Assembly: GCF_002575655.3 (NCBI RefSeq) | Contig: NC_053037.3 | Coordinates: forward strand, 450,523,793 to 450,587,792 | Source of the DNA: Aegilops tauschii subsp. strangulata | Taxonomy: Eukaryota; Streptophyta; Magnoliopsida; Poales; Poaceae | DNA: 64,000 nt | Reading direction: 5' to 3' | Shown here: one piece after another, positions 1 through 11,890 of the stretch | Numbering within the stretch: position 1 is the stretch's first letter | Layout of the letters: every line of letters begins with the position of its first letter | Notes under the pieces: generated by a model | The model's input: only the letters and a program-made list of their open reading frames with translations | What the model was told of the DNA's origin: nothing | Database searches by the model: none | Made by a program: the position numbers and the translations under genes

Positions 1-515
1 AGCTCAGTCCAGGCAGAAGAGTTGTGCCGAGACTAAACGCAAGGAGGTAGCCTATGAAGTCGGAGACAGAGCATACCTTCGTGTGTCACCACTTCAAGGA
101 GTTAAACGATTTGGAGTCAAAGGAAAGTTAGCACCACGATTTGTAGGACCATACCAAGTTTTTGAATGTATGGGTGAAGTCGCCTACAAGTTGGAGTTAC
201 CCAAAGGATTATCAGGAGTTCATGATGTGTTTCACGTTTCCCAGTTGAAGAAGTGCCATGCAGAGATGGATGATATTCCTCTGAGAGATACAATGCCCCT
301 GGAAGCAATTCAGTTGGAGAGTGACCTAACCTACGAGGAGAAACCCGTCAAGATTCTCGAGTTCGCTAACCGAGTTACACGCAGCAAGATCATCAAGTTT
401 TGCAAAGTTCCAAGCCACCTGGGAGCGAGAAGAAGACCTTCGAAAAGACCACCCACACCTTTTTTCTAGCCAACCCGAATCTCGAGGGCGAGATTCATCT
501 TAAGGGGGGTAGGTT
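1..515 (+). pseudogene. Gypsy (Tekay-like chromovirus) pol 3' end: integrase C-terminus and damaged chromodomain
   Basis: This is the tail of a Ty3/Gypsy polyprotein entering from outside the window. The frame open from base 83 carries the usual integrase C-terminal block (KLAPRFVGPYQVFE, then HDVFHVSQLKKC) and the start of a chromodomain (PVKILEFANRVTRSKIIKF). The reading frame then shifts and about ten residues of the chromodomain core are missing. The expected end (WEREEDLRKDHPHLF, a stop, then a polypurine tract TTAAGGGGGG) continues in another frame up to 515. The integrase C-terminus normally aids integration and the chromodomain targets chromatin. Here the chromodomain is broken, so this copy cannot be autonomous. 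Assignment to the Tekay clade rests on this tail and on the long LTR that follows; the clade is less certain than the superfamily. Confidence 0.85.
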
Positions 516-3304
516 TGTAACATCCCAATTTTCAATTTGGATGTTAATCATTAGGTCATCATATGCATTCATTATTTGTGGATTTTGAATTTGTTTTATT
601 TGGACATTTTGATCCTAAGACCTTAAGCAACTCAAGGACCAATTGAGAGAGTTGGAGGTTTTCATAAAAATCCATTTTCGAATTTTCAAAATTGGTAAAT
701 TGGATCAAAGTGATTTTTATTCAATTTTTTTCCAATTATTTCAAAATAAATAAATTAATGAGAGAAGACAATATGACTTCTTCAAAACAGCTAGGAAATA
801 TTAGAAATTAATTTTGAATAAAAAATTTATTTTATTGATTTTTATTTGAAATTTTATTCGGTTGAATTTTATTAAATTAGGGAAAAATATGCATTTTTAA
901 AAATTGCATTTAGTCCAGAAAAATGTTCACATTATCCCAAATATTAGGAGGGAATGGTGAAAATTATTTCTGGAATTTTTAGGATTTTTACTTTATTTGG
1001 ATTTTTTCTTCGCGGCACTATTTAAAAAAAAAGTTCCGGACCGAACTGGGCCGAAGGCCCAGCCGGCCCAGCAGCGCGCCGCCTCGCTACCGCCCGACAT
1101 CCCCGCCGTGCTGAGGCCGGACGCCTCCAGCCGACCCCCTCCCCAATTCGGACCCCAATGGGGCCCTCTTATAAGCCGCCGCCATCCCCCCCCCCCCCCC
1201 GCTCCTCCACCAAGCCGCCTGCCGCCGCCACTCGACGCCGCATCGTGCCGCGCCGCTGCCGCTTGCTGCCGCCGCCCGCTCGTCGCTGCCGCTGCTGTCC
1301 GCGCCACCCGCCGCTAGCCCCGCGCCGCCGCCGGAGCTCGCTGCCGTCGCACGATCCGCGCCGCCGGAACCCTACCCGCGCTGCCGCCCGATCCGCCGCC
1401 GCCGTCGGTTTTCTTCGACCGACCGCCGAACCGGTATAAATCGTCGAAAACCCGATCCAGTTTTTTTAGTTTTCGGTTTTTCTTTTTACCCGATTTATTT
1501 TATTAGGTTAGTTTAATTAGCGAACGTTCGCTCACTTAGATCTGTTAGTGAACGTTTTCGTTCGTTAGTTTCTTTTAGCGAACGTTCGTTCGTTAGATTT
1601 TTCTTTTTAGTTTAATTTCGACCAGGGACCTATTCGTGATTATTTTCTTTGCAGATTAGTCCCTGATCTTTTAACGGTCATAACTTTTTGCTCATTTATC
1701 CAAATCCAACGAAACCAATGCCAAATTCTTCGTCTTGTTCCCCTGTGTCCAGATAATCAACCTGAACATGTTTTTGAAAATTGAAAATTTGGTTTCAAGC
1801 AGATTTGAATTTGTACTTCTTTTGATCGTAACTTGAGTTTCGTAACTCCGATTTGATTGATTCTTTTTGCAAATCGAAGCTCTTCACTTGAACTTTCTAT
1901 TTAGATTCATTTTATTTTGTTTTACTTTTGCATCTTATGCTTGGGTGCTTATGTATGCTATTGTTTGTTTATGATAGAGTTTCCGGAGTGGAAGCTTGCT
2001 ACTACGAATCTCTAGGGTTTTCCGATCGTCAGCAAAGCAAGTTACACTTTGATCATATCCCTTTATTACCCAGTTTTTATGCATTAGTTACAACCCTCAA
2101 ACATTGCATGAGTAGGATTGAGAAACATGTGGTTGTGGTTAGTAGTTGATGAGGTAGGAACCAATTGTCTTTTATCAACCCCGGGAATATACGTTATGCT
2201 CATACTGCTTTGCTATGCTAGTAGACATGGATTGGTATGTGTGATTCATGCAAGTTGTGAGAGTTTATAACTAAGGGAAACTTAAGGTGGCTAATTTAAT
2301 ACACATATGGGTGGATTGGTTGCGGGCACCTGAAGCAATCCAGTGTTGTCCTAGGATATCCCGGAGTACCCGTGAGATCATCCTATGGAATGCCACCCAG
2401 GCTCAAAGGGATCATAAGATTATTCATGCTAGAAACTTCTGTGTGCAGCCACAAGCCATTATGGTCTCTGGCATAGTTGAGTATGTTGTGTAACCTCTTT
2501 CAGTGGTAGGCTAGCAGATGTAGGGGAAAGTAGGTGGTACTGTCTACCCAGAGTAAAGAGTTAATGCTTCTGAAAGACTGTGTCTCGGTCATCCGTTTCT
2601 CAAACATCATGTAGTGCGAGAAATTAAATGGAGGAGATCGAGTCTTGTGGGGAAAAGTGCGCAAACCTCTGCAGAGTGTATAAACTAATCATGGTTAGCC
2701 GTGTTCCCGGTTATGGACATCTTGAGTATCTGGTACTTGAATTATTGATTTGATCTCATCACTTTACTTAATGAATTTGTTGGGTTATAATGATTATTTT
2801 GGGATTGAGTTGGAAGAACCTTCTCAATAATGTCATAAACTTTGTAGTTAAACAAAATCTATTCCTTTGTTGCAGGGAAAAATTAGGTTTATGCAAATGA
2901 TAAACTTAGAGCCTCCACCAGCCAAATATGCATGTAGTGACAACTGTTATCTGTTCATTGCTCTATAGTGTTATCTTGCCAGCATATTCCATGTGCTAAC
3001 CTACACGGCTGCAACGTATCATGTTGCAGAATTTTCAGACGAAGAGTAAGGTGCGATAGGTCGTTGTCATGCACTCAGTTTTGCCGTGGAGTTGATGGAC
3101 TCATTATTCTTCGATGCTTCCGCGAGTTATTTAGATGGCCTTCAGCCATATTATTGTAATAAGTACTCTTATTGAGACATTCGATGTAATAAGTGTGTGG
3201 TTGAACTATGTTATAATTCCTCGAGTACTGTGTGTGTCAGCATACCGATCCAGGGATGACACTTAAGCACAGAGACTTCGATCCATTGGGATCGGGTCGC
3301 TACA
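516..3304 (+). mobile_element. 3' LTR of the Tekay-like Gypsy element (2.79 kb)
   Basis: The LTR starts TGTAACATCCCAA directly after the polypurine tract and ends GGGTCGCTACA, giving TGTA/TACA terminal inversions. Its length of about 2.8 kb suits chromoviruses with long LTRs. It contains a very GC-rich block at 1030-1440 whose open frames on both strands are compositional. The 5' LTR lies outside the window, so its target duplication and age cannot be judged. The element interrupts an Athila-like element, whose 3' end continues from 3305. Confidence 0.85.
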
Positions 3305-3439
3305 ATCACATAAAAGTCCAAATGTCCATGCTATAAAGAAAAGAATATGATATGACATAATAAACAACACTCCACATCAAAAATTCTGTTTTCATCACTT
3401 ACCTACTCGAGGACGAGTAGGAGTTAAGCTTGGGGATGC
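3305..3439 (+). mobile_element. 3' internal stub of an Athila-like Gypsy element with polypurine tract
   Basis: This short stretch is homologous to the reverse complement of 54261-54400 inside the complete Athila-like element. Both share the run CTACTCGAGGACGAG and then TTAAGCTTGGGGATGC, the polypurine tract abutting the LTR. It shows that the Tekay-like element was inserted about 135 bp upstream of the 3' LTR of an older Athila-like element. There is no coding sequence. Confidence 0.85.
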
Positions 3440-5000
3440 TGATACGTCTCCAATGTATCTATAATTTTTTATTGTTCCACGCTGTTTTATTATCAATCTT
3501 GGATGTTTTATAATCATTTTATAGTCATTTTATATCATTTTTTGGTACTAACCTATTGACATAGTGCCCAGTGCCAGTTCCTGTTTTTTCCATGTTTTTT
3601 ACATCGCAGGAAATCAATATCAAACGGAGTCCAAATGGAACGAAAGTTTACAGAGATTTTTTATGGGCCAGAAGGAAGAAGTTGGGCCCTGGTTGCACCT
3701 GGGGGGAGTCCCGAGGAGGGGACAACCCACCAGGGCGCGCCATGAGGCCCTGGCGCTCCCTGGTGCGTTGTGCCCACCTCGGGTGCCCCCGGACCGCCTC
3801 TTTGCTCTATAAATAACCCAAAAATTCCAGAACCCTAGGGGAGTCGACGACATATTCATCCAGCCGCCGCAGAGTCCAGAACCACCAGATCCAATCTAGA
3901 CACCATCTCGGATGGGGTTCACCACCTCCATTGGTGCCTCTCCGATGATGCGTGAGTAGTTCTTTGTAGACCTTTGGGTCCGTAGTTAGTAGCTAGATGG
4001 CTTCATCTCTCTCTCTCTTGATTCTCAATACAATGGTCTCTTGGAGATCCATATGATGTAACTCTTTTTGCGGTGTGTTTGTTGGGATCGACGAACTTTG
4101 AGTTTATGATCAGATCTATCTTTTTATATCCATGAAAGTATTTGAGTTTTTTTGATCTCTTTTATGCATGATCTCTTATAGCCTCGTATTTCTTCTCCGA
4201 TATTTGGGTTTTGTGTTGCCAACTTGATCTATTTATCTTGCAATGGGAAGAGGTGCCCGGTAGTGGGTTCGATCTTACGGTGCTTGATCCCAATGACAGA
4301 AAGGAAAACGACATGTATGTATCATTGCTACTAAGGATAAAACGATGGGGTCTATCTCTACATAGATAGATCTTGTCTACATCATGTCATCGTTCTTATT
4401 GCATTACTCCGTTTTTCCATGAACTTAATACACAAGATGCATGCTGGATAACGGTCGATGTGCGGAGTAATGGCAGGAGTCGGTTTACTAATCTTGGACG
4501 TGATGCCTATGTACTGATCATTGCCTAGATATCATCATAATTATTTGAGATTCTATCAATTGCCCAACAGTAATTTGTTCACCCACTGTTTGATATCTTT
4601 CTCGAGAGAAGCCACTAGTGAAATCTACGGCCCCCGGGTCTTCTTTCTCTTATATTTGCTTTGCGATCTATTTTATTTGCCTTTTATTTTCAGATCTATT
4701 TATCCAAAAACCCAAAAATACTTTGCTGCAATTTATTCTATTTGTGATCCAATTGTCAATCTATTACAATTTTCCACGTGCCTTTCTGGCGCCGTTACCC
4801 GAAAGGGATTGACAACCCCTTTAACACGTCGGGTTGCGAGGTGTTGTTATTTATGTGCAGGGGCTGTTTACGTTGTGTTGCTTGGTTCTCCTACTGGTTC
4901 GATAACCTTGGTTTCATATCTGGGGGAAATACCTACCGTCGCTGTGCTACATCATCCCTTCCTCTTTGGGGAAATACCGATGTAGCTTCAAGCGACATCA
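3440..5000 (+). mobile_element. 3' LTR of the Athila-like element (1.56 kb)
   Basis: The LTR begins TGATACGTCTCCAATG and ends AGCGACATCA. It is the same family as the LTRs of the complete minus-strand element at 52695-60596; shared landmarks include ACCTACCGTCGCTGTGC and GGCGCCG(T/C)TACCCGAAAGGG. Open frames inside it (4521-5035) are LTR sequence rather than genes. The flanking bases CGCAA at 5001-5005 would be the target duplication, but the 5' partner is outside the window. It resembles the Triticeae Sabrina-type family, an assignment from memory. Confidence 0.85.
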
Positions 5001-5676
5001 CGCAACAACAAAATATCATGCACGAACATGCGTAGGAACACTATGGAGATTACATGTAATGATGATCTCACCAATAATCAATGCATCATAAGAGGAAGAA
5101 AAGTTGATGATTCTCGCCTATTCCTGCAACTAGGCTATACCTAGCTGCGAGAATTTTCTCTGAAACGATCCGCCCAATCTAGTGTCAAAGGAGACGACAC
5201 CTCCGAGATATCCAAGCATAACAAACTAGAAGTACCACAACCCTCCGTGGAACCAGCATGAAGAGTCAGGGAAGAATTAGCCTAGCAGTGTGATTAGATC
5301 TAAATCGAAGAGAGAGGCGCGAGCAACAAGGGGGCGGCCGTGGGAGACTTTGGCGTGCATCCTGGTGCGCCCCTAGCCACCTCCTCACCATGCGCTGCGT
5401 CGTCGCCAATGTTGCTTCGGGCGACTACCCACCTTCTTCCGTCATCGAAATCGAGCTCAAACGCCGCCTCTGCATCGATCTCGTCGCTGGAAGTAGGTTC
5501 AAATCTTCTTCCTTCTAGCCTCACCGTCCACCGCCCGCCATCTCGAAGCCCCATCGACCGCTAGTATCTTCTCAACGCTGTCAGGCGGCCGTGACACCTC
5601 CTCCGCCTTGCAAGTGTTCAATGGTTTTGCCTAGGTGAGTTTTTTTTTTGCTTTTTCATCTCATTTTTTCTTTTGT
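5001..5676. other. Unassigned flank; GC-rich segment 5300-5630
   Basis: No gene is recognised. The segment at 5300-5560 is GC-rich and open on both strands (84 codons minus, 74 codons plus), with no recognisable domain. A GT-rich and then T-rich stretch at 5635-5660 could mark a splice donor and intron start leading into the transposase-like exon at 5677, but this is speculative. Confidence 0.3.
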
Positions 5677-6093
5677 CAATTGAACCTCGCAGATGACATA
5701 TATCCTCCATGGGTCACATTTGTCAAGACAACCGTGCGTCCTAAAGGTAACAAGATATCTCACTTTGCAACGCGTCAAGAGTCGACAACGATGTGAAGAT
5801 AGCTTTTGGTGTGCTTCAGAAGCACTTTGCCATCATTCGTGGCCATGCCAAGTATTGGAACCCCAAGATCCTATGGCAAATCATGACATGTTGCATCATG
5901 TTGCATATAACATGATCATTGAAGATAAGAGAGGCATGCCTTAGAACTTTCTGTGCATCTCCAATGGAGATCCTGTTGAGCCGGAGCACAATGCAAATAG
6001 GATACAGAGATTCCTAGCTTCAAGAACTGAGAAATTCATACCCACACCAAGAAAACTATGCCTTTATAATATTCGTGAATTGTGTGAACCTTA
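5677..6093 (+). pseudogene. Fragment of a PIF/Harbinger-type transposase (plant transposon protein family), broken
   Basis: The reading starts after LNLADDIYPPWVTFVK, which matches the YxLADGIYPxWxTFVK region of plant Harbinger-type transposases (Plant_tran family). It continues with FATRQESTTM, and after a frameshift near 5795 with AFGVLQKHFAIIRGHAKYW and the ILHNMIIEDKRG region. A further 1-bp loss near 5908 and an in-frame TAG near 5941 break it again. The downstream piece NANRIQRFLASR is in the right order. Only the C-terminal third of a transposase is present, with the last catalytic region disrupted and no terminal repeats found. This is a dead remnant, possibly the last exon of an old element. 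Confidence 0.7.
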
Positions 6094-6452
6094 ATTTTTA
6101 TGTTTGGATTTAATATGTGTGTAAATATGTGGTTAAAATGTACTATGTGAGCTAAAATTAGAAAGGTTTGGCTTTTTTCATATTCGTTAAATTAGAGGAT
6201 CAATTAGAAATGACACTTTTTAAGAGAAGCAAATATACTTCTTCAAATTATTACAGTTGCTGTACTAAAAATATATTATTACAGCTGTTGGGCTGTCTTA
6301 TAGGCTGGGCAGACACGGCTCGCGGACCCTACAAGGTGGCCCTGCCTTGGGATTGGATCTTTTGCCCTATTTTATTTGGGGTTTGATGATTTTCCCATGC
6401 TTCTTTCAATGGCAGGTGGTCCCGGCCCCACCCATCATTCTCAAAGGGGCAA
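6094..6452. other. AT-rich spacer without recognisable gene
   Basis: Nothing beyond short chance open frames is seen. A weakly gene-like stretch at 6290-6420 has no recognisable domain. Confidence 0.3.
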
Positions 6453-6977
6453 ATGATCAAAGTTAGAAGAAAAATGGGGCGATCCAATTTCTCAGCCCTG
6501 CCCCGTCAGATCCTAGTAGTCCCCACCACGGGAAAAAATTCCGTGCATACCGGTTGCAAACTTCATCCTTTGCAACCCGGACGTCATCTGCTACCACGTG
6601 TACAGCTGGACATCGTACGGCCTCCTCACGTTTGCCCCACGCAAGACGCAGCTCGGCTCCAATCGCTGCAGCCACGCCACCCTCGGCTCTTTTTCGTGCG
6701 ATGTCTGACTCGTAGGCTATGCGCGGCTCGGCTCCACACAGAACAGAGCAGTCCCCGACTCCAGATCCTGCGCCGCCGGGATTCAGCCCCACCGCCGCCA
6801 CCGTCGTCGGGAATCGCCTCGTCGCCGCCGGGATTCGCTTTAGCGCCGCCACTGGGAATCGCCTCGCCGCCGCCGGGAGTTGCCTCCGCGCCGCCACCGG
6901 GAATCGCATCGCCGCCGCTGGGAGTTGCCTCCACGCCGCTGCTGGGAGTCACCCAAACTTGCGTCGGCAAGAGGTAA
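6453..6977 (+). other. GC-rich open frame with Pro/Ala repeats, unknown
   Basis: An open frame of 174 codons ends at 6977. Its last third encodes repeated SPPPGVAS/APPLGIAS-like units, which come from a DNA minisatellite at 6796-6951. GTAATTT follows AAGAG at about 6972 and could be a splice donor, so this might be a first exon. The opposite strand is also open (148 and 114 codons), as expected for GC-rich repeats. No conserved domain is recognised and I assign no function. It could be a lineage-specific gene, a fragment captured by a transposon, or noncoding. Confidence 0.25.
6796..6951 (+). repeat. GC-rich minisatellite, about 45-bp compound unit
   Basis: Alternating 21-bp and 24-bp units (GGGAATCGCCTCGCCGCCGCC and GGGAGTTGCCTCC-type) give about three and a half copies of a 45-bp higher-order unit. 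The unit length is a multiple of three, so the repeat stays open in frame on both strands. Confidence 0.75.
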
Positions 6978-8322
6978 TTTCCCCGGCCAGCTCGTGCAGT
7001 GCTTTGCTAATTCTTCTCTTAAACTACTCAGTAGTTAGACGAGGACGAGATGGCCGAATGAATATACCTATCACAGATCATAAGCGATGGCTGTATGCAG
7101 GGAGGTAAAAGAGCTGAATGCTTCTTTCACTGTTGATTGCATCGGGAGAGAAGCAAATGGAGGTGGATGAACTTTGTTTCAAAAAAAAGTATCTGATGCT
7201 TTGTAGTTTGATTCTAATCCTGATTAATGATTAACAAATCTCTCAAGTCTGAAAGAAAAGAGATATGTATCGGTCCCTTAGTCAGTACTACCTAGTTATC
7301 AATTGATAGTGTAACTGTGTAAGCATGTGCCTCCTTTGTGACATGATGATTTACATGTACTGAATTTGTTTTTCAACCTTACCTTGTATGGATAATTTCT
7401 AATCCATGGTCTTGGACTTCTGATTAATCCAGGTAGCATTATCTGTTTGCTACAATCTGAAGAAGTGGAGGGCTAGGAAACCAAAGCTTCTTAACTGTTT
7501 GTACAAGACTAGAGTCAACTGGATTGCTGCTGGCAGAGTGTTATAGTAGAACATTAAAAAGGCATAAGCTTCTCCCCCCTGCATGCTTGAAGAGCTTCAG
7601 TCAAGATGGCACTGCAAAGCATTGGTGCTTCAAACAGGGATGATGCCTTGTACAGGTGCAAGATGCCTAGAATCCTAACCGAAGTAAAAGGATGTGGTAG
7701 GCATCAACATGAGGGAGCGAAGAGCGAACTGGAGGCCACCTACTCGCGCAATAGCTACACTCCGTCGTCGTTCTATCCAAAGGCTCTCAAGTATAATGTT
7801 GGAATAACACAACTGCTGAAAAAACCGTTGAAGAAGACGCAATGGTTGCTAATGGAGCAGACTTAGACTAGGAATGTCAAATCTTGCAAATGTGATGTTG
7901 AATTCATGACAACTTTGTACCAGCCTATAGCTGATTGTTCTCCCTGACAATACATATGGATAATATAAAATCTTCATTTTGATGGATGTGTTAAAAAAAT
8001 GTGAGTGTTTCTCTGATTTGCTATGCACTGTAGCGAAGCTGCTATATTTTACTGTCATTAAGTAGGCCTAAACTTCAGTGTGAGGCTCAAATTTTTACTA
8101 TGAAATCTGACAACTATTTAGACTGCAATTTGGAAAATGCTTATATTCTAATACAGCAGTTCATAAATTCTATAACTTCTTTAGCAGCTTGTCGTACAAA
8201 CTCATCAAAAACTCAAACATTGCAAATGAAGACAAAATCCAGTGTGCTACAGTACATCAATAACAAATCATGGGTAAACCAAATTACATCCAAAGGATCA
8301 TACTCGTAGGTTGCGCCAAATA
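6978..8322. other. Spacer with no supported gene
   Basis: The stretch holds scattered short open frames, the longest being 86 codons at 7606-7866 on the plus strand. That frame has an ordinary start and a hydrophilic product but no recognisable domain. I see no transposon ends or RNA genes. It lies 3' of the FAR1-like pseudogene and could include remnants of the gene that begins at 6453. Confidence 0.3.
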
Positions 8323-11257
8323 CTATTCATCAAAATGTAACTTTTTAGCAGATGAGGACAATGTGGCATCCTGATGAACTCCAAGCAACAGACTTGTATA
8401 TTCGCCTTGGATGAAAGGAGCATACATGGCTGAAGGTTGCCCGTACGCATCATTTGCAAAGGTTGGAATTGCGGCATTAGTAAATCCGCCTTGGATCAAC
8501 GGAGCAGCCATACTAGAAACGTCAATGGTAGCAGTAGTAACATCCTGTGTGATATAATATGAAATTGTTCATACAAATATGTAAGAAAAATATGAAAATG
8601 TAATACCGAATCCAAGTCATATGTTTTACCATCAATTCCTGTGGATGAATGCCATCATCCCTATTTCCTACTGCATCTTTTGGGTCTCCTATTTTCAGAA
8701 AAATAAATTGAAAAATAAATTGAACACTAACTATAGAAGTATATAATAGAAAAGGCTTGCTGAATGTGTAGGACCAGTACCTTTCTTTTTAGAACTATTC
8801 TTTTTCTTTCCTTTCTTCTTCTCAAATGAGATTTTTGACCGTTTACTCTTTGCACCTTTTACCACCTGAGGAACTCTATTTGATATTGTACCTTTTAGTG
8901 TGTCGGTAGTTGAAATTAGCGGAACCTCATTTGATTTTTCCTCGATCTTGCTGAGAGAGTTATCTGCTTGTACGTCAAACTTATCTATAACTTTCTCAAA
9001 ATCAATAAGAAGTTCCTTTGATCGTGTACACTTCAATGCAACAGACGTGGCCTTCCGTGAGACACGTGCGACATGCGTTTTCAAACTTTCCTCCTCGGTA
9101 CCTAGTTTTTCAACATAATATCCTCTCTTTGCATATTTTGTCCATCTTTTTAGTATATATTGTGATGGCAAAATGAAAACATCGTTCACATTGAAAACTT
9201 TGAAAGCATGCTTGCACAATATACCTGCAAAATATGGATGCCATATTTCATCAATTTGTATTAGAAACTAGTAAATTGCAAATTAAATAGAGCATACATA
9301 CCTACGGATTCGTACTTTCTGCAACAACATGTAATGGTACTATCCTCAGTATTGAATATAACTTTTGTTCCAGACTCACTCTTCATATGTGTAACCATAT
9401 ATGTCATGACTGACCCCTCAGTTTGTAACAATTTACAAGACATTGAAAATTGTCCTGTAAATTCTTCCTCGAACTCTGAATACATCCTTCTTGTATATGA
9501 TTCAGATGCGGTCTTCAGCAAAGGCAACTTAGATGAGTAAGTAATCGGGTTCTTTCGGCGTGAACTAAAATCTGCAAACAACTCATTTTCGCGAAGACTA
9601 CAAGGAGTTCTGAGAGACCGAGTCTCCTACGAAATCTTTGCTTGAAAACATTATTCATACCTTCACTCCTTTGAGTCGAGTTCATATCAGCTGTAAATGA
9701 GTCACGATAGACAACAGCCCACTTTTCCCTCAACTCATATAGCTTTGCCATCCATTCGTTGTCCTGGAGGTTGTACTGGTCCAACAATTTAAACCACTTC
9801 TTGTTGAACTTATACTCTGATCTATCTTCATAGACACATCTCTTGAAATCGGGTAGAAACTTCTCAGGATGCTTATGAATTACATGTCCGAGATGTTTAG
9901 CAGCATTAAGATAAATGTGCCATAGACAAAGTCGATGACTAGTATTTCGAAACACATATGCAACTGCTCCTGCCATGGCCGCATCCTGATCAGTGAAAAT
10001 TGTGCTTGGATGCTTACCCGACATTGCAATTAGAAAGGTTTCAAACAGCCAAACAAATTACTCAATGGTCTCATTAAATAACAGCGCTGCCCCAAAAATT
10101 ATAGTCTGCTTGTGATGGTTGGTTCCAAGGATTGGAGCAAAAGGCATTTCAAACTTATTAGTTTGAAACGTAGTGTCAAATGATACAGCATCTCCAAAAC
10201 ATGCGTAATCCATGATAGACTGGCCATCTGCCCAAAAGAAATTAGCAATCCGACCATCTTTCTCATCTACTTGAATGGCATAAAAAAATGTTGGATCCTC
10301 TCTCTGCTTATTTTTCAAGTATTTCAAAAGTGTTTGCGAATCATTTGATTCTAAGTATTTTTTGCGCTCACGACCAATCTCGTTATTGCAATCCATCTTT
10401 GAGAATGGCACTTTGTCTGGTCCTTTGTAAAACGCTACTTCATCCCGGCTTCCCGTATTTGGCCATTTAGATGTTTGTCCGCCTCTATAACACGTCGTTG
10501 GGACCTCAGTTTGTGCACCTTATTGGGACTAGCAAGATAATGATTATGATCGGTTACAACCTTTTGCACCGTCCAAACCCCCTCTCTGCTAACACTAAAC
10601 TGAATACGGGCATTGCAACCCGCCTTGTAGTGTCCTTCGACGACGCGGTTTCTCGATGACCTTCGTTACTACAAATAATATATTTTTGATATATGCTACC
10701 ATCATGCCGACGCTTTGTCTGGTTCTTTCTAATACTAAATCCAACTTTGCCTGCATATGTGTTGTACATGTCATAAGCAGCTTCCTCTGAATCGTAAGTC
10801 TTTCCAACTTCAGGAACAATCAACGTTTGCCCATCTTTATTAACCTGCGATGCACATAATTCACAGTTAAATTTTATATTAGCACAATGCAATGCGAAAG
10901 ATGATTTTTCTTCAAATTTGAGCCGGGAGACCGCTGCACCTGTAGTGTTTGCTCTTCGCCGGCTCCACGATCATCGGCGCCCGCGTCATCTTGCTGGCCT
11001 TCTGTTGACATGACTTGCGGCGGCGGCAAGTCCATGGTGCATGTCGTCGCGTCCGGCATGGCCACTCCCGACCTCCTCGATTGTAGTTCTGCTTCAGACT
11101 GTGACAACACGATCCGGTCATGCAAGGGAGAGGACGTGTTTGGACGGCCGGAGGACATGGCTATCGTTCCGCCTGCTGCAGTAAGCCTCGGGCCAAGGAA
11201 CTGGCGGCTAGTTGCATCGCGTGGAGGACATTGTTCCGGTTGCTCGTCCATGAGCAA
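8323..11257 (-). pseudogene. FAR1/FHY3-related (MULE-transposase-derived) gene, multiply broken
   Basis: Domains appear in the order expected for FAR1-RELATED SEQUENCE proteins. Exon 1 (10940-11257) is an acidic leader. After a 95-bp intron the FAR1 DNA-binding domain starts at 10844 (GKTYDSEEAAYDMYNTYAGK). A MULE transposase domain follows at about 9620-10411 (AVSFDTTFQTNKFEMPFAPI, TIFTDQDAAMAGA, HRLCLWHIYLNAAKHLG). A SWIM zinc finger (CxCxnCxH: CCCRKYESVG before the intron, LCKH after it) lies at about 9200-9330. A Lys-rich tail occupies 8770-9000 and a short last exon 8323-8511. Family members are transcription factors tamed from Mutator transposases. Lesions are an apparent 1-bp loss near 10627, a frame break near 10430, an in-frame TAA at about 10061 and a loss with frame change near 9600-9630. 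I therefore call it a pseudogene. No Mutator terminal repeats were found, so it could be a host FRS paralogue or a transposon remnant. Confidence 0.8.
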
Positions 11258-11394
11258 TTCTCGATCTGATTGATGTTGTATTGGCGGCGGACAAGCCTGC
11301 AGCTGCGTATCTGATCAGAATAGGAAACAAGCAATCTCCCGGTGCCCCCCACTCCCACCAGGCCGCCGCCGCAGTCGCGGAGATGGAGGAGGAA

Positions 11395-11665
11395 TTGCAG
11401 CGCGCCGCAGAGTCGAGGAGCTGCCCGCGGCGGGCGACGAGGGTTAGGTATGTCAATCCTTGCGTTTCTGTCCTTTCTTAGCTGCGCCAACTTGCGCGCC
11501 GTGGCTTATGATTCTGTGTTAGATAAACTCCGGAAATGCTCAGAGGATTTGATCGAAACGCGTATTTTGGTCTGAATCCACAGCCTTGCAAGAGAGATTG
11601 GGGAATAAAAGGTGGAATTCTTAAGCGGCAGTGTGTAAGCAGACAACCTGTCTTAGGATTTGTTT
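11395..11665. repeat. 3' flank shared by the two receptor-kinase repeats, left copy
   Basis: This block is similar to 18895-19175. Both carry a GC-rich stretch leading to GCGACGAGG(G)TTAGGTATGTC, then AAATGCTCAGAGGATTTG and a segment around AATTTTAATC/TATTTTGGTC followed by GCAAGAG. It lies downstream of the stop of each minus-strand kinase gene, so the duplicated unit extends beyond the coding region. The GT(A)-bearing junction looks like a 5' exon/donor of a plus-strand gene, but no product is recognised. Confidence 0.6.
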
Positions 11666-11890
11666 GGACTTAATGTACGCGTACTGATTAATGGACCACC
11701 GAGGTCTCAGATGGGATAGGATGCTTCATAATTTAAAGCCACTAGTAGTACACAAGCAATGTTTACAAACTGAAAACGAAAATTACTAAAAGTTGCAGTA
11801 TATAGACGATCGATGACAATGCAGCCCTACTTTATCTAACCAAGATGTAATAGTAACATGATCACCGATATCATGATAGGCGTTTCCTTT

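Noticed and set aside
993..1439. Overlapping long open frames on both strands in the GC-rich part of the Tekay-like LTR
   Set aside because: They lie wholly inside an LTR, translate to low-complexity Arg/Pro/Ala strings and are open on both strands because of base composition.
4521..5035. Plus-strand frame of 154 codons
   Set aside because: It lies entirely within the Athila-like LTR; the same frame recurs, broken, in the other LTR copies.
7606..7866. Plus-strand frame of 86 codons as a small gene
   Set aside because: No recognisable domain, no supporting flanking signals, and its length is within chance expectation.
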